A DNA stretch of 64,000 nt from Candidatus Rifleibacterium amylolyticum. GTDB taxonomy: Bacteria; Muiribacteriota; Ozemobacteria; Ozemobacterales; Ozemobacteraceae. Location of the stretch: the NCBI GenBank assembly GCA_009917695.1, contig JAACJG010000015.1, positions 49,268-113,267 of the forward strand, given 5' to 3'. The position numbers and the translations under genes are program-made. The notes beneath the pieces are model-generated. The model ran no database searches and had not been told where the DNA came from. It saw only the letters and a list, made by a program, of their open reading frames with translations. Each line of letters starts with the position of its first letter. The first letter of the stretch is position 1. Shown here in pieces: positions 46,846 to 55,711 of this stretch.

Positions 46846-47080
46846 TGCCAGCAAACCAAGTTTCTAAGAATTTCTCCGGATAAAACGATGTCAAAATTAC
46901 TATTCAAGGGAGTCTTCTTGATTATCAGAATTGAATCAATAACCGGTTGCTGTTTCGAAATAGTCATACCGTTATGAGTCTGGACGAGAGAATCTTACCA
47001 AATAAGCGATGCCCTGTCAATTTTGTCAGCCGCAAATCAGGCGCCAAGCGATGATTATATCAAGCAGTCTCGAGATAAAT

Positions 47081-48037
47081 TCAGATCTGCAGGTCGTCTT
47101 CGTCCTGGCTGACGTTGAAAGCGGCGAAGGCTGGCGAATAGAGCAGCTGCTTCATTTTTTTGACGGTGGGCTGCAGGTCGTGACCTTCGTCGTTCCAGCC
47201 GACAAAGATGCGGCTTTCCGGGCTCTGCTGCTTGATCAGCCTGATGATCATGAACAGCGATCTGATCGCGTGTTCCATCATGGCGCGCGGATGATCGGGA
47301 AAGAACTTCGTTCCCTTGATACTTGGATAATAGGGATGAAAGTTGAAATCTACCAGCACGTCATGCTTCTGCATCATCCTGATGCCGTATTCAATAGTGG
47401 CGACAGCCTCGGTTATCGCTTCGTTTCCGGTTATGCCGGGCGGCTGGAACAACACATTCATTTCGACGGCGGTGCGCCGGCCATGGCCGGCAAGGGCTGT
47501 GAAAACGGCATCGACCTCGTCGCGCGTTATCGATTTTTTGAGGTGACCGATGCGCACTTCTTCGCTCTGTGACTCGAGGCCGAGAGTAATCGAAAGCGAC
47601 TGATCAGCTCTGAGATATTCAAGCATTTCACTGATGCGATCTGCGGTAACGAACTGTTCGCGCGAATCGAAACTGACTCGCTTTACCGAACTAAGACCGG
47701 CAACAAATTCGAGAATATTATGGCGGGTTTCTCGGGAAAGCTCTTTATCATTGAGCGTAGAGCCATAGTTGTAAATAACCAGATGCCCGACTTTCGGTAA
47801 AATCTCTTTATAGTGCTGTTTGAGAAACTCCAGGCGGTGGCGGTTCATTTCCGGGGTGAACGAAACCCCTTCGCCGGCGCCAAGATCGCAGTGAATGCAC
47901 TGAATGTTGTAAAACGGGCAGCGGCCGGTCGGGCTCTCGTTGCCGAATACCAGAGCCAGCCTCAATCCGCGCGGCGAAGCAACCGGTTCGAAGAGTGAAC
48001 CTTCCGGGGGTTTGCTGAAATCGATGGTTTCTGACAT
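47081..48037 (-). CDS. Radical SAM protein with unusual cysteine spacing
   Basis: 318 residues. The cluster motif is CPFYNIQCIHC, Cys40-x6-Cys47-x2-Cys50, not the standard CxxxCxxC; a similar spacing occurs in some Elp3-like and uncharacterised radical SAM groups. Conserved elsewhere are LVIYNYGSTLNDKEL, VSFDSREQFV and LGLESQSEEVR. It starts 2 bases after the carbamoyltransferase stop, so the two are one transcription unit. The substrate is unknown. Normal GC content, unlike the AT-rich island nearby. Confidence 0.75.
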   Translation of the reverse strand: MSETIDFSKPPEGSLFEPVASPRGLRLALVFGNESPTGRCPFYNIQCIHCDLGAGEGVSFTPEMNRHRLEFLKQHYKEILPKVGHLVIYNYGSTLNDKELSRETRHNILEFVAGLSSVKRVSFDSREQFVTADRISEMLEYLRADQSLSITLGLESQSEEVRIGHLKKSITRDEVDAVFTALAGHGRRTAVEMNVLFQPPGITGNEAITEAVATIEYGIRMMQKHDVLVDFNFHPYYPSIKGTKFFPDHPRAMMEHAIRSLFMIIRLIKQQSPESRIFVGWNDEGHDLQPTVKKMKQLLYSPAFAAFNVSQDEDDLQI

Positions 48038-48039
48038 GT

Positions 48040-49740
48040 TCAGGCCTTTACAATCATGTAGTTTCCAAGGAACAGGGCATCGATACCCGTTCGTGAAAAA
48101 GTCGAAAGTGCGTCTGCCGGAGTCATCACTATCGGCTCACTGTCATTGAAGGAGGTGTTGAGAACCATCGGCACCTGCGACAGTCTGGCAAACTCAGAAA
48201 TAAGCCGGTGATAAAGCGGGTTTACCTTTTGATCGACCGTTTGAATGCGGCTGGTTTTATCGACATGCACCACCGCTGGAATCAGCTCAGCCTTTCCTGG
48301 TCGTGTCGGATAGGCGTAAAGCATGAAATCGCTCGACAAAGATTTGTTTGCCGGCATGTCAAACCACTTATCGGCGGCTTCAGCCAGAACGCTCGGCGCG
48401 AAAGGCCGAAAATCTTCGCGATGCTTGATCTTGCGGTTGAGAATGTCGCGCATATCGCGGCGACGCGGGTCGGCCAGCAAAGAGCGGTTGCCCAGCGCGC
48501 GCGGGCCTGTTTCCATGCGGCCCTGGAACCAGCCGACTATTTTGCCTTCATTGATGAAGGCTGCTGCCCGCTCGGCCGGATCGCTGACTTTATCTGCCTT
48601 AAAAGTTGTCTGCGCTATGGCTTCTTCGATCTGAGAATCGTGATACTCAGGACCCCAGAGCGCGTTATCCATTACATAACTGCGCTGATTGCCGAGAGTT
48701 TCGCACCAGACCTGCAGCGCCGCGCCGATGGCCGAGCCGGCGTCGTTGGCGGCAGGTTGAATATAAACCTCTTTGAAACCGGCTTTCTGCTGAATCATAG
48801 CATTGGCGACACAGTTCAAAGCGGTGCCGCCAGAGAGACAGAGATTTTCAGCCGGTTCGATCTGGCGCATGCGACGACAGAGTTCAAGCAGAACATTTTC
48901 GGTAAACTGCTGCAAAGTGGCTGCAAGATTACGATGATCTTCGGTTATTGCATCTTCGCGGCGCCGGGTCGGGCCGAACAACGCTTCAAGCGCTGACATA
49001 TCAGAGCTTCTGAAGCGGGTGATGTCGTTGTTAACCTTAAAAAGTGTTTCAGCATCGAGCTGAGCGACCTGTCTGAACTTTTCGGCGAAAACTTCGGGGT
49101 TGCCGTAGCTGCTCAGGCCCATGAGTTTGCAGGCATCATGCTCGGAAAAGCCGAGATACATGCAGAATTTTTCCCATAAGAAGCCTAGGCTGTGCGGATA
49201 AGGAACTGAAAAAATCTTTTCAAGGCGGTTGTCTTTGCCTTTATAAACGCTGATCGAGTCGAACTCGCCGATGCCATCGACGACCATTACCAGAGCACGT
49301 TCGAACGGCGAGCAGTAAAAGGCGCTGCCGGCATGGGCAAGATGATGATCGACCCAGACAAGGCGGTCGTGGCGGTAACTGCCGACGATTTTGGCAAGTT
49401 CATCCGGCACCCGCTGCAGATTCTGATGAAAAAGCATTTCGCCTTCGCGAGTTCCCCACTGGCCGGGTGTCAGATGCTCATCGACCCCGATATTCTGCAG
49501 GCGGCCTGTCTGGCTGAAAGAATAGGCAAAACAGTCTATATCGCTGACCTTGAGGCCGGCAAACTGCAGGCAGCCCTCGATGGCGCCCTCCGGCAGGATA
49601 TGCGGGTTATCGATCAGAGCATGCTTGCCATGTTTAAAGCGATTAATGCGCTCTTCTTCGATAAAGCAGGTCAGCCTGCCATCGACGAGCAGAGCGGCCG
49701 AAGACTCGTGATAAGCGCTGTTGATACCAAGTATGATCAT
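48040..49740 (-). CDS. NodU/CmcH-family carbamoyltransferase
   Basis: 566 residues. The N-terminal YrdC/ASKHA-type part begins MIILGINSAYHESSAALLVDGR and has VDHHLAHAGSAFY near 135. The C-terminal domain has GRMETGPRALGNRSLLADPRR near 413, the family hallmark. Enzymes of this family transfer carbamoyl from carbamoyl phosphate to sugars or antibiotics using ATP. It is paired with the radical SAM gene downstream. The acceptor may be the glycan made by the locus or a separate small molecule. Confidence 0.92.
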   Translation of the reverse strand: MIILGINSAYHESSAALLVDGRLTCFIEEERINRFKHGKHALIDNPHILPEGAIEGCLQFAGLKVSDIDCFAYSFSQTGRLQNIGVDEHLTPGQWGTREGEMLFHQNLQRVPDELAKIVGSYRHDRLVWVDHHLAHAGSAFYCSPFERALVMVVDGIGEFDSISVYKGKDNRLEKIFSVPYPHSLGFLWEKFCMYLGFSEHDACKLMGLSSYGNPEVFAEKFRQVAQLDAETLFKVNNDITRFRSSDMSALEALFGPTRRREDAITEDHRNLAATLQQFTENVLLELCRRMRQIEPAENLCLSGGTALNCVANAMIQQKAGFKEVYIQPAANDAGSAIGAALQVWCETLGNQRSYVMDNALWGPEYHDSQIEEAIAQTTFKADKVSDPAERAAAFINEGKIVGWFQGRMETGPRALGNRSLLADPRRRDMRDILNRKIKHREDFRPFAPSVLAEAADKWFDMPANKSLSSDFMLYAYPTRPGKAELIPAVVHVDKTSRIQTVDQKVNPLYHRLISEFARLSQVPMVLNTSFNDSEPIVMTPADALSTFSRTGIDALFLGNYMIVKA

Positions 49741-49831
49741 TCTGTGTTAAAGATCCTTATCATTTAAACTGCCGACATTTTACACCCCCAGAACCTATTT
49801 CTCCAGAAAAAAGCGCAGCAAAGTCGGCAAA

Positions 49832-49860
49832 TTGGCGTTTGGGCTGATTTGTGGTAGAAT
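49832..49860 (+). promoter_or_regulatory. Sigma-70-type promoter reading into a leaderless GTG start
   Basis: TTGGCG (49832-49837), a 17-base spacer and TAGAAT (49855-49860). The GTG at 49867 is 6 bases downstream and there is no Shine-Dalgarno. The sequence around the -10 resembles that at 1241-1260 (TTGTGGTAnAATC). Confidence 0.55.
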
Positions 49861-49866
49861 CGGCGG

Positions 49867-50601
49867 GTGATCGGCAATGAAAGCATAGTTTATCTCGATG
49901 AATGTCTGGTGGCGGTTAACAAGCCGGCCGGGCTGCTGGTGCACCCGAGTTTTCTCGATAATGCTGAAACCGAGACGGCGATGAAGCAGACACGCAACCT
50001 GCTCGGGCGCTGGGTCTATCCGGTGCATCGGCTCGACAAGCCGACATCAGGAATACTGATTTTTGCTCTGTCGAGCGAAATGGCGCGCCTGCTTACAGCG
50101 GCCTTTACCGAGCGCAGCGTCAGCAAGGAATATCTCGCCGTCGTGCGCGGCTATACTAATGAAGCGGAGACGATCGATTATCCGTTGCGCGAAATCTGAG
50201 ATAAAATGACCGATCGCGAAAGCAGCAAAAACAAGCCGGCACAGCCGGCAATAACTTCTTACGAGCGACTTGCGACAGCCGAACTGCCTTTTGCCGTGCG
50301 CCCCCACCCTTCCGCCCGTTATTCGCTGCTGCGGGTTAAGCCGCAGACCGGGCGCAACCGGCAGATAAGACGGCATCTCAAACATGTTTTCCACCCGATC
50401 ATCGGCGATCACAAACACGGTGACAATGCGCACAACCGCATGTTTGCCGAACATCTCGACTGTACCCGTCTGCTGTTGCATGCCTGCGCAATCAGCTTTG
50501 CGCACCCGGTCACGGGCGAGCAGATGAGTTTGCGGGCGCCGCTTCCCGCTGACTTTGCGGCAGTGCTGCAAAGAGTTTTCGGTTCGGTAGATTTTTGCTG
50601 A
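49867..50601 (+). pseudogene. truC: TruC-like tRNA pseudouridine synthase interrupted by an in-frame TGA
   Basis: Read through, the frame gives 244 codons with the catalytic HRLDKPTSGI motif near 55-64 and the C-terminal KPQTGRNRQIRRHLKHVFHPIIGDHKHGD region, very like TruC (pseudouridine 65 in tRNA). A single TGA at 50197-50199 splits it into 110 and 131 residues with no frame change. The homologous position lies in the E-x-L-D-K-I-A-D stretch of TruC as I remember it, so TTA (Leu) to TGA by one substitution is likely. The downstream ATG at 50206 has no ribosome site. This is a nonsense mutation, a sequencing error or readthrough. The GTG start follows a promoter with no leader. Confidence 0.8.
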
Positions 50602-50627
50602 CGCCATGCCGCCAATGGCGATATAAT
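50598..50627 (+). promoter_or_regulatory. Possible promoter for the vault-like gene
   Basis: A perfect TATAAT at 50622-50627 with a weak -35 (CTGACG at 50598-50603, 18-base spacer). The ribosome site AGAGG lies at 50641-50645 before the ATG at 50653. Confidence 0.45.
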
Positions 50628-50652
50628 CTAAAAAAAATGCAGAGGTGATTTT

Positions 50653-52050
50653 ATGCTGATACCCTGGGTCTATTTTCTTAAAGAAGAAGAACAGCTGCTG
50701 CTCGAAGGCTTTACCAAGAAGTGGACAGTCAACGGCCCGGGCTCGGTGTTTGTCAAACCGATGATCTCAGCGCGCGTGCGCCGCGGTGTCAGCCTGTCGC
50801 CGACTGAATTTGCCAAGATCAGAAACCTGCTGACCGGTAAAATAAAGGTCGAAAAAGGCCCGTGCTTCTTCTTTCTCGAAGCTTATGAAGAAGTTTTGAA
50901 GGTTTATGATGTAATTGTGCTGCGCCACAATGAATACGTGCGGCTGATCGACCGTTCTACCGGCATTATCAGGGTCGTCACCGGCCCGACCAATGTTGTG
51001 CTGAGCTCGACCGAAGAGATTCTGCAGCCGCCAACGGCCGGCGTCAACATCGACGAGCACACAGCCGTTCTGGTGCGCAATACCTCAGATGGTTCGCTGC
51101 GACTGGTTACCGAAAACAAGGTGTTCTTTCCCGCGGCCAATGAAGAGATCGAAGAAGTGCGTCGCAAGATTCTGCTCGAAGAACACGAATCTGTGGTCAT
51201 CAAGGGCAAAGACGGCAAATTTCGCATAGTAAACGGCAGTAAGAACGAGAACGCCTTTTTTCTCGCACCCTACGAAACTCTGCTGTGCATGCGCTGGTCG
51301 TCTGGTATTCACAAAGAAAAGCGCGACCTCAAAATCACGCATATCGACTCGCGACCTAAGTTCATGTGGTATGAATTCGGCGTGCGCACCAAGGATAACG
51401 TCGAACTCATTCTTGGCGTAACCTTCTTCTGGCAGATCGACAATATCGAGCAGATGATCAGAACCACCGACGATGCGCCTGGCGATATCTGTTCGCATGC
51501 GCGCAGCATGATCATTCAGTCGGTGTCGAAGTCATCGCTTGAAGCATTCCTCGACAGTTTCAACGATGTCGTCAAAGACTCGATCAATGACAGCGCCGAC
51601 CCGTTCTATATTGCGCGTGGCGTGAGAATTCATTCAGTTGAAGTCAGGTCGGTTTCGTGCAAAGAAGAAAGTACGCAAAGCATTCTTCAGGAAATCATTC
51701 AGGAAACCACCAACCGCCTTAACCGCCTGCAGAAACAGCAGAGCGAAAACGAAGTTCGCCTCAACGAAGTGAAGGGCAATTTCGAAATCGAGCGCCAGAA
51801 GGGCGAACTGCTCGAAATTCAGCGCGAAAACGCGATAAAGCTGGCCAAGACCTCGGGTGAGAGCGAAGCCATGCGCGTCGCCCAGTTTTTCGAAACGCTT
51901 TCAGATGCGCTGTCCGAGCAGGAAAAGATCAACATCTTCAACACGCTCAAAAAAGTCGAATACATCGAAAAGCTCGGCCGCAGCAACGCCAACATGTTCT
52001 TCACGCCCAGTGACGTCGACCTGCGCATCGAAGCCCGCCCAAAGAGCTGA
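50653..52050 (+). CDS. Major-vault-protein-like SPFH protein
   Basis: 465 residues. Five tandem beta repeats span about 10-40, 47-85, 88-125, 133-170 and 173-212; several show the vault-repeat cadence EYVRLIDRSTGIIRVVTGP or FAKIRNLLTGKIKVEKGP. An SPFH/shoulder-like domain follows at about 236-340, with FGVRTKDNVELILGVTFFWQI and a late GVRIHSVEVRSV. A long charged helix at about 341-430 corresponds to the vault cap helix, then a short tail. Eukaryotic MVP has the same order but nine repeats and about 870 residues. No signal peptide or membrane helix is seen. A bacterial vault-like shell or a flotillin-like scaffold are the alternatives; the MVP resemblance is by eye. Confidence 0.7.
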   Translation: MLIPWVYFLKEEEQLLLEGFTKKWTVNGPGSVFVKPMISARVRRGVSLSPTEFAKIRNLLTGKIKVEKGPCFFFLEAYEEVLKVYDVIVLRHNEYVRLIDRSTGIIRVVTGPTNVVLSSTEEILQPPTAGVNIDEHTAVLVRNTSDGSLRLVTENKVFFPAANEEIEEVRRKILLEEHESVVIKGKDGKFRIVNGSKNENAFFLAPYETLLCMRWSSGIHKEKRDLKITHIDSRPKFMWYEFGVRTKDNVELILGVTFFWQIDNIEQMIRTTDDAPGDICSHARSMIIQSVSKSSLEAFLDSFNDVVKDSINDSADPFYIARGVRIHSVEVRSVSCKEESTQSILQEIIQETTNRLNRLQKQQSENEVRLNEVKGNFEIERQKGELLEIQRENAIKLAKTSGESEAMRVAQFFETLSDALSEQEKINIFNTLKKVEYIEKLGRSNANMFFTPSDVDLRIEARPKS

Positions 52051-52080
52051 TTTAACCTATTGATAAGTGGATTCTGCGAC

Positions 52081-52206
52081 CTTGCAGCGGGCAGAATGAC
52101 GAAAACCATGTAGCTGTCATCCTGCATCCTGCGCGAAGTGGTAATCGTAGTCGAAAAATCAACAGCGCAAATCGATTACGATTAGGATTACGAGCACGAG
52201 CACGAC
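52081..52206. repeat. Intergenic repeat block with GATTAC/GAGCAC units
   Basis: 52093-52100 GCAGAATGAC-type and 52118-52125 GTCATCCTGC-type arms form an imperfect palindrome of the kind also at 58238-58365. GTAATCGTA at 52141-52149 is complementary to the CGATTACGAT that begins the array at 52172. The array runs GATTAC, GATTAG, GATTAC, GAGCAC, GAGCAC. No gene is seen here. Confidence 0.75.
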
Positions 52207-52224
52207 TCGCAAAATTTACAGAGC

Positions 52225-53820
52225 TCAGATTTCGGCGAGGAGCTTTTTGAGTTTTTCGCGACGGATATTTTCGTCTTTGCTGTTGCGCATGAAATCTGCC
52301 AGTTGCAGAGTCAGCTGGGCATAGAGATTATACGAATCGACAGCTGGAGCAACCGCTTCTGGCGCTTTGGCCTCTTTGACTTTTTCTGCCACCGGAGCCG
52401 CTGCCGCAGCTGCGGACTGGTCGGCGAGCAGTTCGAATACTTCGCCCATACGCGGAGCGACAGCGCGAAAGCCGAGCTCTTCATTGAGCTTTACCGCAAA
52501 GGCGTCGGCTGATTCAGGCTCACCATGCACGACAAAAATCTGCTGGCGAACTTCCTTTACGCCCGAAAGCCATTTGAGCAGGCCACTCTGATCGGCATGG
52601 CCGCTGTAGCCGGTAATCTGTTCGATCTGGGCACCGGTGGTAACTTCTTCGCCATGGATGCGAACAGTTTTGGCGCCTTCGACGAGCAGCCGACCAAGCG
52701 TGCCTTCTGCCTGGTAACCGACGAACAATACTGTGTTGGCGGGGTTCCAGAGGTTGTGCTTGAGATGGTGTTTGATGCGCCCGGCATCACACATGCCGCT
52801 GGCTGACATGATCACGATGCGCTTTTCATGGTTGAGAGCCTTGGACTCTTCGACCGAGTTGGTGAAACGGAAATCCGGGTGATCGAACAGACCGCCCATT
52901 TTTTCCATTATCTCGGTTGCATCTTCGTCATAGCATTCAGGGTATTTGAGAAAAACCTTGGTAATATCGGTTGCCAGAGGCGAATCGACGACAACCTTGA
53001 TACCAGATATCTTGTTCTGCTTTTTCAGAATGAGAATGTCGTGCAGCAGATCCTGGGTGCGTTCAAGGGCGAAAGCCGGAATGATGATCTTGCCACCACG
53101 TTTTTCAGCACGCTTGAACACCTCGGCGAGCTGCTGAAGTCTGCCTTCTTTCGTCTGCTTTTCACGATTGCGATTGCCATAAGTTGATTCGACGACGAGA
53201 AAATCAGTTTCGCTGAAACGGTCGGGGTCATTGAGAATCGGCTTGTCGTCTTCCCCGAGATCGCCCGAAAAAATGATCTTGCGCTTTTTACCCTTGTCTT
53301 CGAGCTCTATTTCGATGAATGAAGAGCCGAGAACATGGCCGGCATTGTGAAAAGTCACGCGACAGCCGGCAACCGGCTCGAACGTCTCATGGCGCTCGAC
53401 GCTTTTCATCAGCGCAATGGCGTTGGCGGCATCAGTTTCGTCATAGATGGGTGAAATCGGCTCGAGGCCTTTGCGCTCGTTGCGCCGATTTTTCTGCATG
53501 ACTTCTATTTCTTGAATGTGGGCCGAATCTGGCAGCAGATAGCGCAGCAGATCGACCGTGGGAGCGGTAGCGTAAACCGGGCCGTTGAAACCGTGCTTGA
53601 CCAGCTTCGGCAGCAGACCTGTATGGTCGATGTGAGCATGCGTCAACAGCGCAAAATCAACATCGGCGGGGTTGTAGGCGAAATTTTTATAGTTGTTTTC
53701 TTTGAGCGTCTTACTGCCCTGAAACATTCCGCAGTCGACGATAAAACTGAAATTATCGGTTTCGATCAGGTAATTTGAACCGGTCACGCAGCCGGCGGCA
53801 CCGTGAAAAGAGATTTTCAT
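52225..53820 (-). CDS. Beta-CASP metallo-beta-lactamase ribonuclease (YSH1/CPSF-like)
   Basis: 531 residues. The MBL motif HAHIDHTG places His61, His63, Asp65 and His66. SGDLGEDDKPI near 200 and the beta-CASP region (DSPLATDITKVF, IVIMSASGMCDAGRIKHHL) are intact. The RMMBL tail FVVHGEPESADAFA follows. Bacterial members process or degrade RNA as endo/exoribonucleases. An Ala/Glu/Lys-rich linker at about 470-500 leads to a C-terminal helical piece that is an addition to the usual length. It converges on the vault-like gene after the repeat block. Confidence 0.92.
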   Translation of the reverse strand: MKISFHGAAGCVTGSNYLIETDNFSFIVDCGMFQGSKTLKENNYKNFAYNPADVDFALLTHAHIDHTGLLPKLVKHGFNGPVYATAPTVDLLRYLLPDSAHIQEIEVMQKNRRNERKGLEPISPIYDETDAANAIALMKSVERHETFEPVAGCRVTFHNAGHVLGSSFIEIELEDKGKKRKIIFSGDLGEDDKPILNDPDRFSETDFLVVESTYGNRNREKQTKEGRLQQLAEVFKRAEKRGGKIIIPAFALERTQDLLHDILILKKQNKISGIKVVVDSPLATDITKVFLKYPECYDEDATEIMEKMGGLFDHPDFRFTNSVEESKALNHEKRIVIMSASGMCDAGRIKHHLKHNLWNPANTVLFVGYQAEGTLGRLLVEGAKTVRIHGEEVTTGAQIEQITGYSGHADQSGLLKWLSGVKEVRQQIFVVHGEPESADAFAVKLNEELGFRAVAPRMGEVFELLADQSAAAAAAPVAEKVKEAKAPEAVAPAVDSYNLYAQLTLQLADFMRNSKDENIRREKLKKLLAEI

Positions 53821-53833
53821 GCTGGTTTCCCCT

Positions 53834-54265
53834 TCAGGAAGTTATCTTTACAGATGTCTTGATGGGCAGTTTTTTGTTTTTTGCATAAGCCAGCAGCTTA
53901 TCCTGTCTGATGGTATGCTCAGTCTCAAATTCTCCGCCCTTGTCGGTCTTGTATGATACTTTTATCATCTTGCCCCAGGCATTGAAAACAGTAGAAACCT
54001 CAGTCACCTTACCACCATCAGGCGCTTCAAAAGTGCGCGGAAGGAAGCAGATCAGCCCATAACGCCCCGGTGCAATCAGATATACATGCCGCTGCAGATT
54101 TGGCGGCAGCTGCTTGTATTCGTTGGGGTAAATCGGCAGATAGGTTCCGACGGTGCCAAAGTCGCCCGGGTCGATAAGCCCGGCAAAAGGTCTGGTAAAA
54201 GACTTCAGGCTGAGGGCTTCGAGTATTTCCTTGATGTGTTCGTGTTCTACAGTTTTAAGTGCCAT
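53834..54265 (-). CDS. Conserved-looking hypothetical protein
   Basis: 143 residues, 13 bases upstream of the ribonuclease gene in the same direction, so likely co-transcribed. The sequence has a beta-rich middle (HVYLIAPGRYGLICFLPRTF) and a basic C-terminus. No family was recognised. No ribosome site is obvious before ATG 54265, which may mean leaderless initiation or a later start. It could be a small partner of the ribonuclease, but only position supports this. Confidence 0.55.
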   Translation of the reverse strand: MALKTVEHEHIKEILEALSLKSFTRPFAGLIDPGDFGTVGTYLPIYPNEYKQLPPNLQRHVYLIAPGRYGLICFLPRTFEAPDGGKVTEVSTVFNAWGKMIKVSYKTDKGGEFETEHTIRQDKLLAYAKNKKLPIKTSVKITS

Positions 54266-54580
54266 ATTCGCGCTATTTTATTCTGTTCGCCATGTCAATT
54301 CAAGGTTTTTTTCTTGAACATTGTAAAGATTCGGTCTTAGGCGGGATTGCCTATTTTGTTTAGATTTAAAGCAACAAGCTATGCCTTTTTACCCGTGCTC
54401 TCGACAGGGTCTCAACGCTACAACTCTCACCAGACGCAATTTATGGAAAATAGCTATGTCTTTGCGTCAATATTGCCTGGCTCGAAGTTTTCGCTTATGA
54501 GATCCCTGTCTGCGCACTCACAATAACAATTTCACCGGAACTGAATCTTTACTAAACATTTGCCAGAGCATGAGGTCTTC
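54266..54580. other. 315-bp intergenic region
   Basis: Holds copy B of the dispersed repeat (54413-54515). TGTTTAG occurs near 54358 and, inverted, near 54556, possibly marking element ends. No gene is seen. Confidence 0.5.
54413..54515 (+). repeat. Dispersed intergenic repeat, copy B
   Basis: Matches copy A at 8171-8273 at about 80 of 103 positions without gaps. The preceding bases (GCTATGCC...GCTCTCGACAGG) also resemble those before copy A, which carries an extra hairpin-containing segment of about 45 bases there. Confidence 0.75.
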
Positions 54581-55705
54581 TCAGTAATCATCGTAAAAAC
54601 GGCGCACCCGCTTGCTGATCTGACAGGTAACTTCGTAGGTGATGGTTCCGAGTTTTTCGGCCCATTCATACGCCGAAATGTTCTGATTGCCTGACCAGCC
54701 GATGAGAACGACCTCATCGCCGACCTTAACATCGGTATTCGACCCGAGATTGCACATGCTCTGATCCATGCAGACTCTGCCGACTACCGGATAAGAAACC
54801 CCGTTGATCAGCACTCTGCCTGAATTCGAGAACAGGCGGTTGAAGCCGTCGGCGTATCCGGCCGGAAATGTCGCGATATAGCTGTCTTCGGGCGCGACCC
54901 AGGTGCGGCCGTAGCCGATCGAACAACCGGCGCTGACTTTTTTGATGAATGAAACGCGTGTCTTGAAACTGAGCCCGGGCGCCAGCACAATCGTCTGCGG
55001 CGTTTCGTCGGAAGGGTAGTAGCCATAGAGCATGATTCCCGGGCGCACCATGTCGAGCCAGCTCTCGGGATGGCCGAGAATACCGCCGCTGTTGGCGCAG
55101 TGCACCAGTTCGAACTTGAAACCATGCGTCTGCTCGATCTCCTTTACCGCCTTTTTGAAGCGGTCGATCTGCCGCTGCGTAAAGGTCTTGCTGGCTTCAT
55201 CGCTCACCGGCAGATGAGTCATCGCCCCGGTCAGCCTGAGGAAAGGGCAATCCTTGATGATGCGGCCGGCCAGCTCTTTCGCCTGATCGATCGGCACGCC
55301 TATTCTTCCCATGCCGGTTTCGATTTTGAGGTGCACTTCAGTAACGCGGTTACAGCTTCTGGCTGCCTCATTGAGCAATAAAACGTTGTTGGTCTCACAG
55401 ACGGCGATGGCCAAACGGTGATTGACAGCTTCTGTCATCTCTTCCGGGAAACAAGGGCTGAACTTGAGAATCGGCAGATTGACACCGGCCAGACGCAGTT
55501 CGATCGCCTCAGGAACGGTAGCGACACCGAGCCAGTCAACTCCGATTTTTTCTGCCATTTTCGAAACTTCGACAGCGCCATGGCCGTAACCATCAGCTTT
55601 TACCGCAATGAGTATCTTGCGCTCCAGCCCGATAGCCTTGCGGATATTTTCGATATTACTTCTGATATTGTTCAAATGGACACGAACATGAGTCTGATAA
55701 AGCAT
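54581..55705 (-). CDS. alr: Alanine racemase
   Basis: 374 residues. PLP Lys36 lies in AVKADGYGHGAVEVS and the catalytic Tyr266 in SIGYGRTW, both as in Alr. The enzyme interconverts L- and D-alanine for peptidoglycan. It starts 6 bases after the ornithine racemase stop and belongs to the same minus-strand unit, an unusual link between wall synthesis and ornithine catabolism; a relaxed substrate range is possible but not shown. Confidence 0.93.
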   Translation of the reverse strand: MLYQTHVRVHLNNIRSNIENIRKAIGLERKILIAVKADGYGHGAVEVSKMAEKIGVDWLGVATVPEAIELRLAGVNLPILKFSPCFPEEMTEAVNHRLAIAVCETNNVLLLNEAARSCNRVTEVHLKIETGMGRIGVPIDQAKELAGRIIKDCPFLRLTGAMTHLPVSDEASKTFTQRQIDRFKKAVKEIEQTHGFKFELVHCANSGGILGHPESWLDMVRPGIMLYGYYPSDETPQTIVLAPGLSFKTRVSFIKKVSAGCSIGYGRTWVAPEDSYIATFPAGYADGFNRLFSNSGRVLINGVSYPVVGRVCMDQSMCNLGSNTDVKVGDEVVLIGWSGNQNISAYEWAEKLGTITYEVTCQISKRVRRFYDDY

Positions 55706-55711
55706 TTTGCG

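Noticed and set aside
49333..49767. A 144-codon plus-strand frame inside the carbamoyltransferase gene.
   Set aside because: Antisense to a well-conserved gene and without any recognisable domain.
50206..50601. A separate 131-residue gene starting after the TGA.
   Set aside because: No ribosome site precedes the ATG and the sequence is the C-terminal half of the TruC fold in the same frame, so it is treated as one interrupted gene.
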